A stretch of DNA of 64,000 nucleotides from Lelliottia jeotgali. Its GTDB lineage: Bacteria; Pseudomonadota; Gammaproteobacteria; Enterobacterales; Enterobacteriaceae. Location of the stretch: the NCBI GenBank assembly GCA_002271215.1, contig CP018628.1, positions 124,001 to 188,000 of the forward strand, written 5' to 3'. Positions within the stretch are counted from its first letter, which is position 1. Every line of letters starts with the position of its first letter. Shown here one piece after another: positions 19,756 through 29,433 of the stretch. A program made the position numbers and the translations under genes. The notes beneath the pieces are model-generated. The model saw nothing but the letters and a program-made list of their open reading frames with translations, did not search any database and was not told the origin of the DNA.

Positions 19756-19791
19756 GGATATGCGATATATAAAATTTGTTGGTTACATGTT

Positions 19792-21747
19792 TTACACTTC
19801 ATCCACCCATATTCGCATTTCTCCCTCTCCCCGGTTGGCCCAGCTAAACCACGGGATAAAGGTCAGCGTCTGGGCTTCTCGGATTGTCGGAGCGCGATCA
19901 TATTGCCAGAGCGGCTGTGACTCTACTTTTAATACACGCTGCACAAACCCTTCAGCCTGAATCAGTATTTTTTGCGAGAACAACCCCTTACCTTCGAAAA
20001 CGCGGAACGCGCTATCGGCAGGTAGCGACAGATTATGCAACGCTGCGCCGTTATCCGCCTCTTCCAGACAATACACCAGCGGGCCGCGTTGTAGCGCCAC
20101 TTTGCCCGCCTGCTGGCGCACCTGCGGATTACCGTACAGTCGACGAACCGGCATCGGTAGTGTCAGGGTGATCGAATCCCCTTCGTGCCAGCAGCGGGTG
20201 AGGTAGCAATATCCCTGACGCACATCGCCTGTCACCGCTTCACCATTTAGCACTACCTGCGGGCCTGCGCACCAGTCCGGCAGTCGCAGCGCCAGGGTAT
20301 GCTCAACTTTAACCGGCGAAGTGATATCGATCTTCACCTGCTCCTGCCACGGATAGTTGCCGCTGATGCGCAATTGCAGTTCGTTATCTCCAACCGGAAC
20401 CGCCGCACTGTTGCCGACGTAGAGGTTGATAAACAGCGCATCCGTTCGCGCGGTGTAGATGTAATGGCCCAGTGAAGTCAGCACGCGGGCGATATTTGGC
20501 GGGCAGCACGCGCAGCCGAACCAGCGCTGACGGACAGGTTTGACGTGATCGTAGATGTGATTGAAGGCCAGCGTTTTAGGATGCACCTCCAGCGGGTTCA
20601 CGTAGAAGAAGTGTTTGCCGTCCAGTGCCATCCCGCCCAGCACGGTGTTGTATAACGCGCGTTCCATCACGTCGGCGTACTGGCTGTCGGCTTCCATCTC
20701 CAGCATCCGGCGCGCAAACATCATCAGGCCAATCGATGCGCAGCTTTCGGCATAAACCGTATCATTCGGCAGATCGTAATCGCTGCTGAAGGCTTCGCCG
20801 CTGCTCTGGGAGCCAATCCCGCCGGTGATATAGAGCTGACGCTGCACCATGTTGTTCCACAGACGCAGGCAGTCCTGACGTTTGCTTTCGTCATTGCTGA
20901 GCCGCGCAAGGTGCGCCACGCCGGTCATCAGATAGACAAAGCGCACCGCGTGGCCGATGGCGGTTTGCTGCTCAGTGAGCGGCTGATGCGCCTGGCTGTA
21001 GGCTTTATCTTTGACCATCCAGGCCGGGCCGTAGTTATGCCAGTGCGAGGTTTTGCCGCGTTTTTCATATTCGATATCGTAAAAATGTGGCTGCGCACCG
21101 CGCTCTTCGACGAAATACTTCACCAGCGTCAGATAGCGTGACTCCTGCGTGACGTCATAAAGGCGCATCAATGCCAGCTCGATTTCGGGATGGCCTGGAT
21201 AACCGTGTAGCTGATTTTCACCCGCGCCAAATACGCTGTCGATATGATCCGCCAACTTGCACACCACGTCTAACAACGCGCGTTTCCCGGTGCCCTGGAA
21301 ATATGCGACGCCTGCTTCAATCATATGCCCGGCGCAGTAGAGTTCATGGCATTCGGCGAGGTTAGTCCAGCGTTCCCCCGGCGCTTTCACCGTGAAGTAC
21401 GTATTCAGATAGCCATCGTCGCATTGGGCGGCGGCCACCAGGTCAATCACGTCGTCAGCGGTTTTTTCAAGCTCAGGGTCGGGTTTCTGACACAGGGACC
21501 ACGCCACGGCTTCGAGCCACTTAGCGACATCACTGTCCTGGAAAACCATGCCGTAAAACTCTCCGTGCTCGAGTCCAGCCGCGATACGAAAGTTGGTGAT
21601 GGCGTGGCTCGGTTCTGCTTCGGCAATGCGATCGTTGAGCGCATCCCACTGATAGGGAATGACCACATCACGCACCAGCTTTTGATACTGGCCGAGAAAC
21701 GGATCGTTAATTTTGAGCTTATGCAGGTCGGGTTCCATGATCGACAT
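19792..21747 (-). CDS. GH127 beta-L-arabinofuranosidase
   Basis: Cytoplasmic glycoside hydrolase (no signal peptide) releasing L-arabinose from beta-L-arabinofuranosides. The 651 residues align in layout with the characterised Bifidobacterium HypBA1: Glu318 (acid/base), Glu334 and Cys336 in YAESCASIG, and Cys414-Cys415 in CACCPPNIARVL, i.e. the zinc site and the cysteine nucleophile, are all present with near-constant offset. An (alpha/alpha)6 barrel spans about 1-430, followed by beta domains. It is the second gene after a GPH symporter (10 bases apart) and starts behind GAGGAG. Substrate beyond the family activity is inferred. Confidence 0.88.
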   Translation of the reverse strand: MSIMEPDLHKLKINDPFLGQYQKLVRDVVIPYQWDALNDRIAEAEPSHAITNFRIAAGLEHGEFYGMVFQDSDVAKWLEAVAWSLCQKPDPELEKTADDVIDLVAAAQCDDGYLNTYFTVKAPGERWTNLAECHELYCAGHMIEAGVAYFQGTGKRALLDVVCKLADHIDSVFGAGENQLHGYPGHPEIELALMRLYDVTQESRYLTLVKYFVEERGAQPHFYDIEYEKRGKTSHWHNYGPAWMVKDKAYSQAHQPLTEQQTAIGHAVRFVYLMTGVAHLARLSNDESKRQDCLRLWNNMVQRQLYITGGIGSQSSGEAFSSDYDLPNDTVYAESCASIGLMMFARRMLEMEADSQYADVMERALYNTVLGGMALDGKHFFYVNPLEVHPKTLAFNHIYDHVKPVRQRWFGCACCPPNIARVLTSLGHYIYTARTDALFINLYVGNSAAVPVGDNELQLRISGNYPWQEQVKIDITSPVKVEHTLALRLPDWCAGPQVVLNGEAVTGDVRQGYCYLTRCWHEGDSITLTLPMPVRRLYGNPQVRQQAGKVALQRGPLVYCLEEADNGAALHNLSLPADSAFRVFEGKGLFSQKILIQAEGFVQRVLKVESQPLWQYDRAPTIREAQTLTFIPWFSWANRGEGEMRIWVDEV

Positions 21748-21757
21748 ATTGTTCTCC

Positions 21758-23158
21758 TCAGGATTGCACGTGACGCTGACGCAGGTCGGTGGAAATGCGC
21801 GACATCATTGGATTATTGAGTCTGCACCAGCGAATCGAGATGGCCAGCAGCAGATGGAAAAGGGCAGGCAGCAGCGTTTCCATAGTGGTGATGCCTGAAA
21901 GCGAAGCCGGTGTCTGATTGTCCGCGCCGGGCTGATAGGCGACATAAATAAACACCAGGCTGATGATTCCGGCGCTGGAGGCCCAGGCTAACTTGATGAA
22001 AAACAGATTAAAGGCGAAGTTCATCCCAGATGAGCGCACGCCGTTTTTCCATTCGCCGTAGTCGTCGGCAAAGGCCATTAAGGAAAAGTGCAGTGGTAGC
22101 GTAAAGCCGAGGATCACCCCGTTGCCCAAAATCGTCACCAGCCATAAGGTTTGATAGGCCGGGCCGGTCGGCAGGAACCACATGGCTAACGCCAATGCGG
22201 CCAGCACCAGGTTGGTGATGTAATAAAGCTTCACCGTATCAATACGACGCGTAAGCGGGCTGACGATTACCGCGCCGAGAATGGCGGCAAAGGTCACCAT
22301 CGTGAAGAACAGCGAGGTATAGGCAGTGCTGCCTTGCAGTACGTAGGTGATGAAGTACATGTACCCGCCGCCACGGATGTTAAAGACGTTGATCAGCAGG
22401 AAAGACATCAGCAGCATCAATAAAAGCTGATCGTTATTACGCAACCCGGCCAGATGTTCGCGCAGGGTAAAGCGGCCCATCAATGCCAGCGGCACGCGTT
22501 CGCGCACCCAGAAGAAGCAGCACAGAAACATCACTACGGCGACAGCGCACAACACACCGACGCCCAGTTGATAGCCCTGCGCCACATTGCCTTGTCCCAG
22601 CGCCGCAACCAGCCACGGCAGGCCGACGGAGACCAAAAAGCCCGCCACGCCGCACAGTACGAAGCGCCAGGATTGGCAGGAAATCACTTCACTGTGGCGG
22701 GTGGTCATGGTGTTGATCAGCGCGCAATAAGGCACGTTGATTGCGGTATAACCGACGGAAAGCAGCAGATAGGTTCCGAACGCCCAGGCGATTTTGACTC
22801 CCATACTGGCGTCGGGCACGGTGAAAGTGAGTACGCCGATAATGCCGATCGGCAATGCTATCCAAAGCTGCCAGGGGCGGAATCGCCCCCAACGGCTCTG
22901 CGTGCGGTCGGCGATCACGCCCATTACCGGGTCGGAAATCGCGTCAAATACGCGTAAGGCAATAAACAACGTGCCGACCAGAGCGGGCGTCAGACCAAAC
23001 ACATCGGTGTAGAAAAAAGTGAGAAAGTTCATGATAAGGCAGGTGATTACTGTCCCGCCTGCATCACCCAGGCCGTAGCCTATCTTCTCGCGTACCGACA
23101 GGCGGTCGTCAACCGCCTGCTGTACGACATCGGATTGTGTAATCGGAGTGGAAGTCAT
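21758..23158 (-). CDS. GPH-family sugar:cation symporter
   Basis: 466-residue MelB/XynB-type (glycoside-pentoside-hexuronide) transporter with 12 predicted membrane segments. The ATG at 23158 was chosen because the protein then begins with a short polar leader and then the family motif [16 protein letters not shown]; the longer frame upstream is unsupported. The cation-site region with ...[27 protein letters not shown] is intact. Co-transcription with the GH127 enzyme suggests it imports arabinofuranosyl disaccharides or glycosides for hydrolysis inside the cell. Confidence 0.9.
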   Translation of the reverse strand: MTSTPITQSDVVQQAVDDRLSVREKIGYGLGDAGGTVITCLIMNFLTFFYTDVFGLTPALVGTLFIALRVFDAISDPVMGVIADRTQSRWGRFRPWQLWIALPIGIIGVLTFTVPDASMGVKIAWAFGTYLLLSVGYTAINVPYCALINTMTTRHSEVISCQSWRFVLCGVAGFLVSVGLPWLVAALGQGNVAQGYQLGVGVLCAVAVVMFLCCFFWVRERVPLALMGRFTLREHLAGLRNNDQLLLMLLMSFLLINVFNIRGGGYMYFITYVLQGSTAYTSLFFTMVTFAAILGAVIVSPLTRRIDTVKLYYITNLVLAALALAMWFLPTGPAYQTLWLVTILGNGVILGFTLPLHFSLMAFADDYGEWKNGVRSSGMNFAFNLFFIKLAWASSAGIISLVFIYVAYQPGADNQTPASLSGITTMETLLPALFHLLLAISIRWCRLNNPMMSRISTDLRQRHVQS

Positions 23159-23264
23159 TCGATAACTCCTCGTGAATTGGATTTTATTATGTTCTGTAAG
23201 GTACCCGATTAATTCTGCACTGAAAGTCAGCGCCAACAAGGGAAGGGGAAAGTATAAAAAGAGG

Positions 23265-23291
23265 ACAATTCCGACCTGTTCGTAGAATTGT
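23265..23291. promoter_or_regulatory. Inverted repeat, candidate AraC-family operator
   Basis: ACAATTC and GAATTGT, 13 bases apart, lie in the 217-base region between the divergent symporter and AraC-type regulator genes. The symmetry and position fit an operator for the regulator; no motif for this protein is known to me. Confidence 0.35.
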
Positions 23292-23375
23292 GATTTCGAT
23301 CGGGCGATGTTTCAATTATTCATTAATAATCAATGCTAAAAGGCAATTTCCAGGTTATTTAAAGTGAGAAAGTGA

Positions 23376-24200
23376 ATGCCGACGCTCGAATTATCCATAG
23401 CACTTCCGATTAAAGTTCAAAACGGCGGATTATTTATTTCCCGTGGCGTTGGCCGTCACCCGGCTCGCAAATTAACCTCGTGGGAAATTATCTTTGTTGA
23501 AAAAGGAACATTAACGATTCAGGAGGAGAATTCGATTTTTGAAGTGCGCGCAGGTGAAAGCCTCCTGCTGTGGCCGAACCGCCGTCACGTAGGAACGGAG
23601 GATTTCCCTGCCGATCTGCGGTTTTACTGGCTCCATTTTGAACTAGAAACCGAACAGCTTGAACAAGCCGGAATAGCGCAGATTGGGCTTGAGCAATATT
23701 GCCGCGTCCAGGATGCATCTTATGTGGTATCGCTATTTCGCCAGTTTCTGACCGAGCAGGAAAAATTACAGCGAAGCGTTGCGTTGGAATTAATACTCCT
23801 GCTGATTTTGCAGCAAATTTCGCTCTCGAACGGGAGTGAGGAACATCAGGATGAAGCGGGCACGTCGATTGCGTGGAGGGCCAAACAAATTATCCGCACA
23901 CAATTTCATTGCCCGCTTTCCACGTCGCAGCTGGCAAAAGAGCTGCACTGTAATGCGGATTATCTCGGGCGTGTTTTTCGCCGCACCTTCCATTTGACGT
24001 TGACCGAGGCGATTCAGCGCCAGCGTGTGCGCTCAGCGGAGAAACTGCTGCTCACCGATACCTCCTCACTTACTGAAGTAGCAAGCCGCTGCGGTTTTAA
24101 TGATGTCGGTTACTTCCGCCAGATATTTCGCAAACATACCGGGCTGACGCCCGCCGTCTGGAAACGGCGGTACTGTAAGGAACACATCAATTCCGGCTGA
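23376..24200 (+). CDS. AraC-family regulator of the GH127 locus
   Basis: 274 residues. An N-terminal cupin-like sugar-sensing domain (about 1-130, with WEIIFVEKGTLTIQEE and LLLWPNRRHVG) is followed by two AraC helix-turn-helix motifs (about 170-270, with SQLAKELHCNADYLGRVFRR and EVASRCGFNDVGYFRQIFRKHTG). It is divergent from the symporter-GH127 operon and most likely activates it when its sugar ligand is present. Its stop codon directly abuts the sgbE stop on the other strand. Confidence 0.85.
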   Translation: MPTLELSIALPIKVQNGGLFISRGVGRHPARKLTSWEIIFVEKGTLTIQEENSIFEVRAGESLLLWPNRRHVGTEDFPADLRFYWLHFELETEQLEQAGIAQIGLEQYCRVQDASYVVSLFRQFLTEQEKLQRSVALELILLLILQQISLSNGSEEHQDEAGTSIAWRAKQIIRTQFHCPLSTSQLAKELHCNADYLGRVFRRTFHLTLTEAIQRQRVRSAEKLLLTDTSSLTEVASRCGFNDVGYFRQIFRKHTGLTPAVWKRRYCKEHINSG

Positions 24201-24896
24201 TTACTGGCCGTAATACGCATTCGCCCCGTGCTTGCGCAGATAATGTTTATCCAGCAATTCCTGCTGCATGGTTGGCAACTGCGGTGCGAGCTGGTGCGAG
24301 AACAGGCCCATATAGGCGCACTCTTCCAGCACTACGGCATTGTGGACCGCATCGGCAGCGTCTTTGCCCCAGGCGAAAGGACCATGAGAATGGACCAGCA
24401 CTGCGGGGATATGCATCGGGCTTAGGTCGCGCTCCTCGAAGGTTTTGATGATCACTTCTCCGGTCTGATACTCGTACTCCCCGGCAATTTCTGCGTGGGT
24501 CATTAGCCGCGTGCAGGGAATGTCACCATAGAAATAGTCGGCGTGCGTCGTGCCCCACGCCGGTAAATCCAGCCCGGCCTGTGACCAGATGGTCGCGTGA
24601 CGAGAGTGAGTGTGGACGATGCCGCCAATCTCCGGGTAACGGCGATACAGCGCCAGATGGGTAGGCGTATCGGAGGACGGTTTTTTCGCGCCTTCGACCA
24701 CTGTGCCGGTGGCAATTTCCACCACCACCATATCTTCAGCGGTCATTACGTCATACTCCACGCCGGACGGTTTGATGACCATCAGACCGCTTTCGCGATC
24801 CACCGCGCTGACGTTGCCCCAGGTAAATGTCACAAGCTGGTGGGCGGGAAGGGCCAGGTTTGCTGCCAGGACCTCCGCTTTGAGTTGCTCTAGCAT
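24201..24896 (-). CDS. sgbE: L-ribulose-5-phosphate 4-epimerase (YiaS/SgbE)
   Basis: Class II aldolase-fold zinc enzyme converting L-ribulose 5-phosphate to D-xylulose 5-phosphate. The 231 residues match the AraD/SgbE/UlaF length; the zinc-binding [10 protein letters not shown] and HSHGPFAWG motifs and the [12 protein letters not shown] phosphate loop are present. Last gene of the yia operon, overlapping sgbU by 7 bases. In E. coli the homologue is part of yiaK-sgbE; in Klebsiella it is yiaS. Confidence 0.94.
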   Translation of the reverse strand: MLEQLKAEVLAANLALPAHQLVTFTWGNVSAVDRESGLMVIKPSGVEYDVMTAEDMVVVEIATGTVVEGAKKPSSDTPTHLALYRRYPEIGGIVHTHSRHATIWSQAGLDLPAWGTTHADYFYGDIPCTRLMTHAEIAGEYEYQTGEVIIKTFEERDLSPMHIPAVLVHSHGPFAWGKDAADAVHNAVVLEECAYMGLFSHQLAPQLPTMQQELLDKHYLRKHGANAYYGQ

Positions 24897-25750
24897 GTCA
24901 TGCCTCCTTCCTGCATACGGGCTTCAATCCAGCGCCGCGCTTCGATAATTTCCAGTACCGGCTCTTTGGCTTTTTCGGTCCACATTTCAATGAGAAATGC
25001 GCCACGATAGTTGAGCTGATTCAGTGCTTTAAACACGCCGACAAAATCGACGCAGCCTTCGCCGAACGGTACATCGCGAAATTGTCCTGGGCTTTGTTCG
25101 GTCACCGGTTGGGTGTCTTTCAGGTGGATAGCGGCGATCCGGTCGATGCCCAGCGTCAGTTCGGCGGTGACGTCGTTGCCCCACGCGCTCAGGTTGCCGA
25201 CGTCTGGATAGACGCTAAACCAGGGGGACGCGAGCATGTCGTCCCACTTTTTCCATTTGCTGATCGAGTTCATGAACGCGGTATCCATGATCTCCACTGC
25301 CAGCATCACCTGCGCGGCGGCGGCCTGCTCCACCGCCCACGCCAGTCCTTCGGCAAAGCGTTGCTGAGTGCCCGCGTCATGCTCTTCGTAATAGACGTCG
25401 TAACCCGCCAGTTGGATGGTGCGAATGCCCAAATCGCGCGCCAGTTTGATCGCCTTGGTCATGATTTCGCGCGCGCGTTCGCGCACGGATTCATCGCGGC
25501 TGCCAAACGGAAAACGGCGGTGCGCTGACAGGCACATAGAGGGAATGGCGACGCCCGTTTCCAGCATCGCTTCGACTAGCGACGCGCGCTGCGTGGTACT
25601 CCACTCCAGCCTGGATAAGCGCTCGTCGGTTTCGTCCACCGACATTTCGACGAAATCAAAACCGCAGCTTTTGGCTAACACCAGGCGCTCCGGCCAGGAG
25701 AGATCTTTCGACAGCGCTTTTTCGTAAATCCCTAACGGATGCTGACGCAT
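24890..25750 (-). CDS. sgbU: L-xylulose-5-phosphate 3-epimerase (YiaR/SgbU)
   Basis: 286-residue TIM-barrel epimerase (AP endonuclease 2 superfamily) turning L-xylulose 5-phosphate into L-ribulose 5-phosphate, the E. coli SgbU/UlaE length. Metal-ligand regions are visible: [13 protein letters not shown] (Glu), [12 protein letters not shown] (Asp), IAAIHLKD (His) and FLIEMWTE (Glu). It sits between sgbH and sgbE, with a 7-base overlap to sgbE and 2 bases from sgbH. Confidence 0.94.
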   Translation of the reverse strand: MRQHPLGIYEKALSKDLSWPERLVLAKSCGFDFVEMSVDETDERLSRLEWSTTQRASLVEAMLETGVAIPSMCLSAHRRFPFGSRDESVRERAREIMTKAIKLARDLGIRTIQLAGYDVYYEEHDAGTQQRFAEGLAWAVEQAAAAQVMLAVEIMDTAFMNSISKWKKWDDMLASPWFSVYPDVGNLSAWGNDVTAELTLGIDRIAAIHLKDTQPVTEQSPGQFRDVPFGEGCVDFVGVFKALNQLNYRGAFLIEMWTEKAKEPVLEIIEARRWIEARMQEGGMTC

Positions 25751-25752
25751 GG

Positions 25753-26406
25753 TTATTCTCCCCAGATTTCGCGGATTTGCGTGTGGAACTCATGGGCGAC
25801 CTGCGGCGGATTGGCAGCGCCTGCCAGCGCCCGTCCGGCGATAAAGGCTTTGACGTTAATCTCGCGGAACAACGGTAAATCCGCCGGGGTGATGCCGCCG
25901 GTGATCGACAACTGCAGGCCTATGTCAGACAGAGCTTTCATTCTGGCGAGATCCACTTCCCCCCACTGCTGGCCGCTGGCCTGCGCGTCACGTCCACGAT
26001 GATAAATCGCCTGTTTCACGCCTGCGCGATGCCACGCGCGGGCATCGTCCAGCGTCCAGTTACCGAACAGTTCCATCTGGATTTCGCACCCGCGCGCGGC
26101 GGCGACCGCGTGGCCTTTCTCAACCGTGGCGAGCGGTGCAGCGCAAATAATCGTCATCCAGTTAGCGCCTGCATCAAAGGCCTGCTGTGCCAGCGTTTCG
26201 CCTGCATCGGCCACTTTCCAGTCGGCAACAATGATTTTGTCTGGGCACTGCTGGCGCAAAGCGCGCACTGCCGAAAGGCCTTCGGTGAGGCACAGAATGG
26301 TGCCCGCTTCGACGATATCAACGCTTTCCTGCAACAGCGCCACATCGCGCTGCGCGGCCTGAAGAGAGGTATGGTCGAGCGCCAGCTGTAGTAATGGTCG
26401 GCTCAT
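25753..26406 (-). CDS. sgbH: 3-keto-L-gulonate-6-phosphate decarboxylase (YiaQ/SgbH)
   Basis: 217-residue member of the OMP decarboxylase superfamily that decarboxylates 3-keto-L-gulonate 6-phosphate to L-xylulose 5-phosphate. The hallmark DWKVADAGE, with the catalytic Asp-x-Lys-x-x-Asp array, is intact, as are QMELFGNW and the phosphate-binding [11 protein letters not shown] and [10 protein letters not shown]. Three residues shorter than the E. coli protein. Overlaps lyxK (yiaP) by 4 bases, so coupled translation. Confidence 0.94.
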   Translation of the reverse strand: MSRPLLQLALDHTSLQAAQRDVALLQESVDIVEAGTILCLTEGLSAVRALRQQCPDKIIVADWKVADAGETLAQQAFDAGANWMTIICAAPLATVEKGHAVAAARGCEIQMELFGNWTLDDARAWHRAGVKQAIYHRGRDAQASGQQWGEVDLARMKALSDIGLQLSITGGITPADLPLFREINVKAFIAGRALAGAANPPQVAHEFHTQIREIWGE

Positions 26407-27908
26407 AGGTCGTACTCCTTAATGCGGGCGTGAAAACCCTGCAATGCTGAAATCAGTATCTGGTAGCGGTGATATTTGCGCTGGTAGGCGGCGTGCACCT
26501 GCATATCGGGCTCAATGACGCGAATATCATGTTTGAGGTTTTGCTGTGCGGTGTGAAAGTCGGGGAAGATCCCGGTGCCGACAAGGGCAGCCAGCGCCGC
26601 GCCGGAGCAGCCGGTTTCTTCGACCTGCGGCAGTTCGATAGCCAGCCCACTGACGTCTGCCAGCATCTGCATCCACACCCTGGAATGGGTCGGACCGCCG
26701 GTGACGCGCAGGGCGTGGACATCGGTAAAGCGCTCCAGCATGCGGTTGAGATGGGTCATGTGGCTGAACACCACCCCTTCATAAACGGCTTGCAACAGAT
26801 GGGCACGGGTGTGCAGCGCCTGCATACCGTAGAAGCCGCTCGTCATCTCCAGCCCGGCGTTGCTGCCGTAGAGAAACGGCAGGAAGAACACGCCGCTTTC
26901 CGCTTTCGGCAGGCTGGCAACGGCTTGGTTGATCTCGTCAAAAGAAATCTCACCCCACTGTGACGTGAGCCACTCAAGATTCCCGGAGGATGTCGGGCTG
27001 GCTTCGTGAACGATGTACTGCTGCGGATGAACGTAGCGGCCATAAACGTACGGGAAGGGTTCGTTATTGCCAATGCCGTTGGCAATCCCGCTGGTGACGG
27101 CCCAGGTTCCCATCACTGCGTTAAGCGTATGCTCGTCGTGCAGTCCGGCGCAGATCGCGGTGGAAACCACATCAAACAAGCCACCCACGACGGGCGTACC
27201 CGCCGCAAGACCGGTCAAGGTGGCTGCCTGAGCGGTGATTTCCCCGCAAATTTCTGCTGAACCGACGATGGGCGGCAAAGCGCTGTCGATTTCGCTGATG
27301 CCCAGCCAGCGCGTCAGCTGCGGGTCGTAGTCGCCCGTGTTCATGTTGTAGAGATTGGACTCGGAAATGTTGCTCTCTTCGCAGCCCTTTTTGCCCGTTA
27401 AACACCAGCGCAGATAGTCATGGGCCATCATCACGCAGCCGATCTGCTGGTAGCGCGGGTGGTCGTGCTCTTTGACCCAGCGCAACAGCGAAGCGGGATG
27501 CCCGGTCCACAGGGTTTGTCGCGTATGGGGGTAGAGTTTTTCTGGGATCTCGTCTTGTTGCCAGCGCTGGACGATTTCCAGCGCCCGGCGGTCGGAAGAG
27601 AGGATGGCGTTGCCTAAAGGGCGATCCTGTTTATCGAGCAGAAACAGGCCTTTGCCCTGGGCGGAAATGCCGATACCTTTGATTTGGGAGCCACTAATGC
27701 CGGTATGTTTGAGCAGCGCGGCGACCGTCTCGTGGCAGCGCTGCCAGAGCAGATGCATGTCGCGCTCGGCATAGCCCGGACGCGGGCTGAGCGTCGTAAC
27801 TGCGCAGCGTTCGATGCTGTGTTCTTTACCCTGGCTGTTGTACAGACCGGCTTTCAGATAAGTACCGCCACAATCGATACCCAGCCAGAAGGGTTCTTTT
27901 TCACTCAT
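26403..27908 (-). CDS. lyxK: L-xylulose/3-keto-L-gulonate kinase (YiaP/LyxK)
   Basis: 501-residue FGGY carbohydrate kinase that phosphorylates L-xylulose or 3-keto-L-gulonate. The N-terminal ATPase fold starts WLGIDCGGTYLKAGLYN; a C-terminal RVTGGPTHSRVWMQMLADVSG carries the FGGY signature 2, and GLFDVVSTAIC lies by the catalytic base. The E. coli LyxK homologue is 498 residues. Separated from yiaX2 by 156 bases that hold three repeats, so expression may step down here inside the operon. Confidence 0.92.
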   Translation of the reverse strand: MSEKEPFWLGIDCGGTYLKAGLYNSQGKEHSIERCAVTTLSPRPGYAERDMHLLWQRCHETVAALLKHTGISGSQIKGIGISAQGKGLFLLDKQDRPLGNAILSSDRRALEIVQRWQQDEIPEKLYPHTRQTLWTGHPASLLRWVKEHDHPRYQQIGCVMMAHDYLRWCLTGKKGCEESNISESNLYNMNTGDYDPQLTRWLGISEIDSALPPIVGSAEICGEITAQAATLTGLAAGTPVVGGLFDVVSTAICAGLHDEHTLNAVMGTWAVTSGIANGIGNNEPFPYVYGRYVHPQQYIVHEASPTSSGNLEWLTSQWGEISFDEINQAVASLPKAESGVFFLPFLYGSNAGLEMTSGFYGMQALHTRAHLLQAVYEGVVFSHMTHLNRMLERFTDVHALRVTGGPTHSRVWMQMLADVSGLAIELPQVEETGCSGAALAALVGTGIFPDFHTAQQNLKHDIRVIEPDMQVHAAYQRKYHRYQILISALQGFHARIKEYDL

Positions 27909-27941
27909 CTTTGCGATTCTCGGTTCGGTGGTTGCTGTTGC

Positions 27942-28016
27942 CGGGTGGCGCTTCGCTTACCCGGCCTACGTTCGTGGTTGTTGTTGCCGGGTGGCGCTGC
28001 GCTGACCCGGCCTACG
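27942..28016. repeat. Two REP-like elements in tandem
   Basis: Two copies of TTGCCGGGTGGCGC...ACCCGGCCTACG, at about 27942-27971 and 27985-28016, in the same orientation and about 43 bases apart, in the lyxK-yiaX2 junction. Confidence 0.85.
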
Positions 28017-28026
28017 GTGTCTCTTT

Positions 28027-28064
28027 TCACCCTCTCCCTGTGGGAGAGGGCTGGGGTGAGGGCA
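28027..28064. repeat. Dispersed CCCTCTCCC repeat next to yiaX2
   Basis: CCCTCTCCCTGTGGGAGAGG with a GGGGTGAGGG tail, directly after the REP-like pair and ending at the base before the yiaX2 stop. Two repeat families thus lie in tandem in one 156-base operon gap. Confidence 0.8.
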
Positions 28065-29384
28065 TCAGGCCGCACGCTTGTGCGAATTCACCGACGGATT
28101 GGGCTGCGCACCTGCGTCGCATTTCGCGGGCAACAGCAGCGCCAACAGCGAAGCCAGTGCCAGAGAGATCGCCAGGCAGTACACCCCCGCATCTTTGCTG
28201 TACAACGTAATCAGCACGCCCACTGCATAAGGGCCGCAGAAGCCACCGAGGTTGCCGAGGGCGTTAATCACGCCGCGCGCGCCGCCTGCCATTTCTGCGC
28301 TGAACAGACGCGCCGGAATGGTCCAGAACACGCCCGCCGCCGACTGCAGGAAGAAGCCGCAGCCGACCAGCGCGGCATACGCCAGCCAGATGTTTTCCTT
28401 TAATGCAACGGAGAGGAACATGCACAGCGCAAAGCCGATCAGCGGCAGAGAGACGAACAGTTTGCGTTTGCCGGTACGGTCAGAGAGGGAAGAGAACAGG
28501 AACATTCCGGCAATTGCGCCAACATAGGGCAGAATGGCGAGCATCCCGACCTGTCCCATCGTGGAGTGCGTCAGTTCTTTCAAAATGGTCGGCAGCCACA
28601 GGGTGTAACCGTAAATCCCGGTCTGATAGAAGAAGTTCAGGGCGATCAGCTGCCACATGGTTTTGTCCGACAGCACCGCGCTCAGGGAGGCATTTTTCAC
28701 CTCTTTGCCCGCGATGGCGCGCTGCTCGGCGGCTAGCGTCTCAACCAGATACTTTTTCTCGGCGTCGGAAATCCATCTCGCCTCCTGCGGTCGGTCGTAG
28801 ATGGTCTGCGTCCACAGCACCAGCACCACCAGCGACAGCAGCCCTTCGATGATAAACAGCCAGCGCCAGTCGAGGGCGGTAATAATCCAGCCGGAAAGAG
28901 GCGCAGTGATAATCCCGGCAATTGGCACGAACATGATCACTATCGCATTAGCGCGACCGCGCTCGGCGTCCGGGAACCAGTTACTGATCATGGTGAGCAC
29001 CACTGGCAGCATTCCGCCTTCTGCCACGCCAAGTAAAAAGCGCAGGGCCAGCAGCTGATACTGATTAGTGACAATACCCGTCAGAACGGAGATCACCGCC
29101 CAGGCGACTAGCGACCAGCCGATGAATTTTTTACCGCTGCCGTGTACGGCGATTTTGCCGCCGGGAACTTGCAGAAACAGATAACCGATAAAGAATATCC
29201 CGCCCGCTAAACCCGCCATCGTGGCGGTGATGCCTAACTCTTCATCCATACCACCTGGCATCGCGAAGGCGATATTCACGCGGTCCATATAAGAAATAAT
29301 GCAGGCGATAAGAATAGGGGGGATTATTCTCAACCAGCGTTGGCGCGGAATATCCGCCTGTAGAGCATGAGAAGAAATAGTCAT
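28065..29384 (-). CDS. yiaX2: YiaX2, MFS transporter (ACS family)
   Basis: 439-residue anion:cation symporter-type MFS protein with 12 membrane segments. The family motif YMDRVNIAFA opens TM1, and RFLLGVAEGGMLPV lies at TM4. It takes the place held in E. coli by the yiaMNO TRAP transporter, which is the Klebsiella yiaKLX1X2PQRS layout. There the operon, with the ula system, supports aerobic L-ascorbate use; uptake of an ascorbate-derived acid sugar such as 2,3-diketo-L-gulonate is the likely job. The gap to yiaX1 is 49 bases. Confidence 0.88.
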   Translation of the reverse strand: MTISSHALQADIPRQRWLRIIPPILIACIISYMDRVNIAFAMPGGMDEELGITATMAGLAGGIFFIGYLFLQVPGGKIAVHGSGKKFIGWSLVAWAVISVLTGIVTNQYQLLALRFLLGVAEGGMLPVVLTMISNWFPDAERGRANAIVIMFVPIAGIITAPLSGWIITALDWRWLFIIEGLLSLVVLVLWTQTIYDRPQEARWISDAEKKYLVETLAAEQRAIAGKEVKNASLSAVLSDKTMWQLIALNFFYQTGIYGYTLWLPTILKELTHSTMGQVGMLAILPYVGAIAGMFLFSSLSDRTGKRKLFVSLPLIGFALCMFLSVALKENIWLAYAALVGCGFFLQSAAGVFWTIPARLFSAEMAGGARGVINALGNLGGFCGPYAVGVLITLYSKDAGVYCLAISLALASLLALLLPAKCDAGAQPNPSVNSHKRAA

Positions 29385-29433
29385 AATTAATGTCTCATTA
29401 AGGTAATCGGCTCGGTAATAAGGTTTTTTATTT

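Noticed and set aside
19760..19960. Short plus-strand frames at the 3' end of the GH127 gene
   Set aside because: They overlap the end of a strongly supported gene, lack a ribosome site and show no family match.
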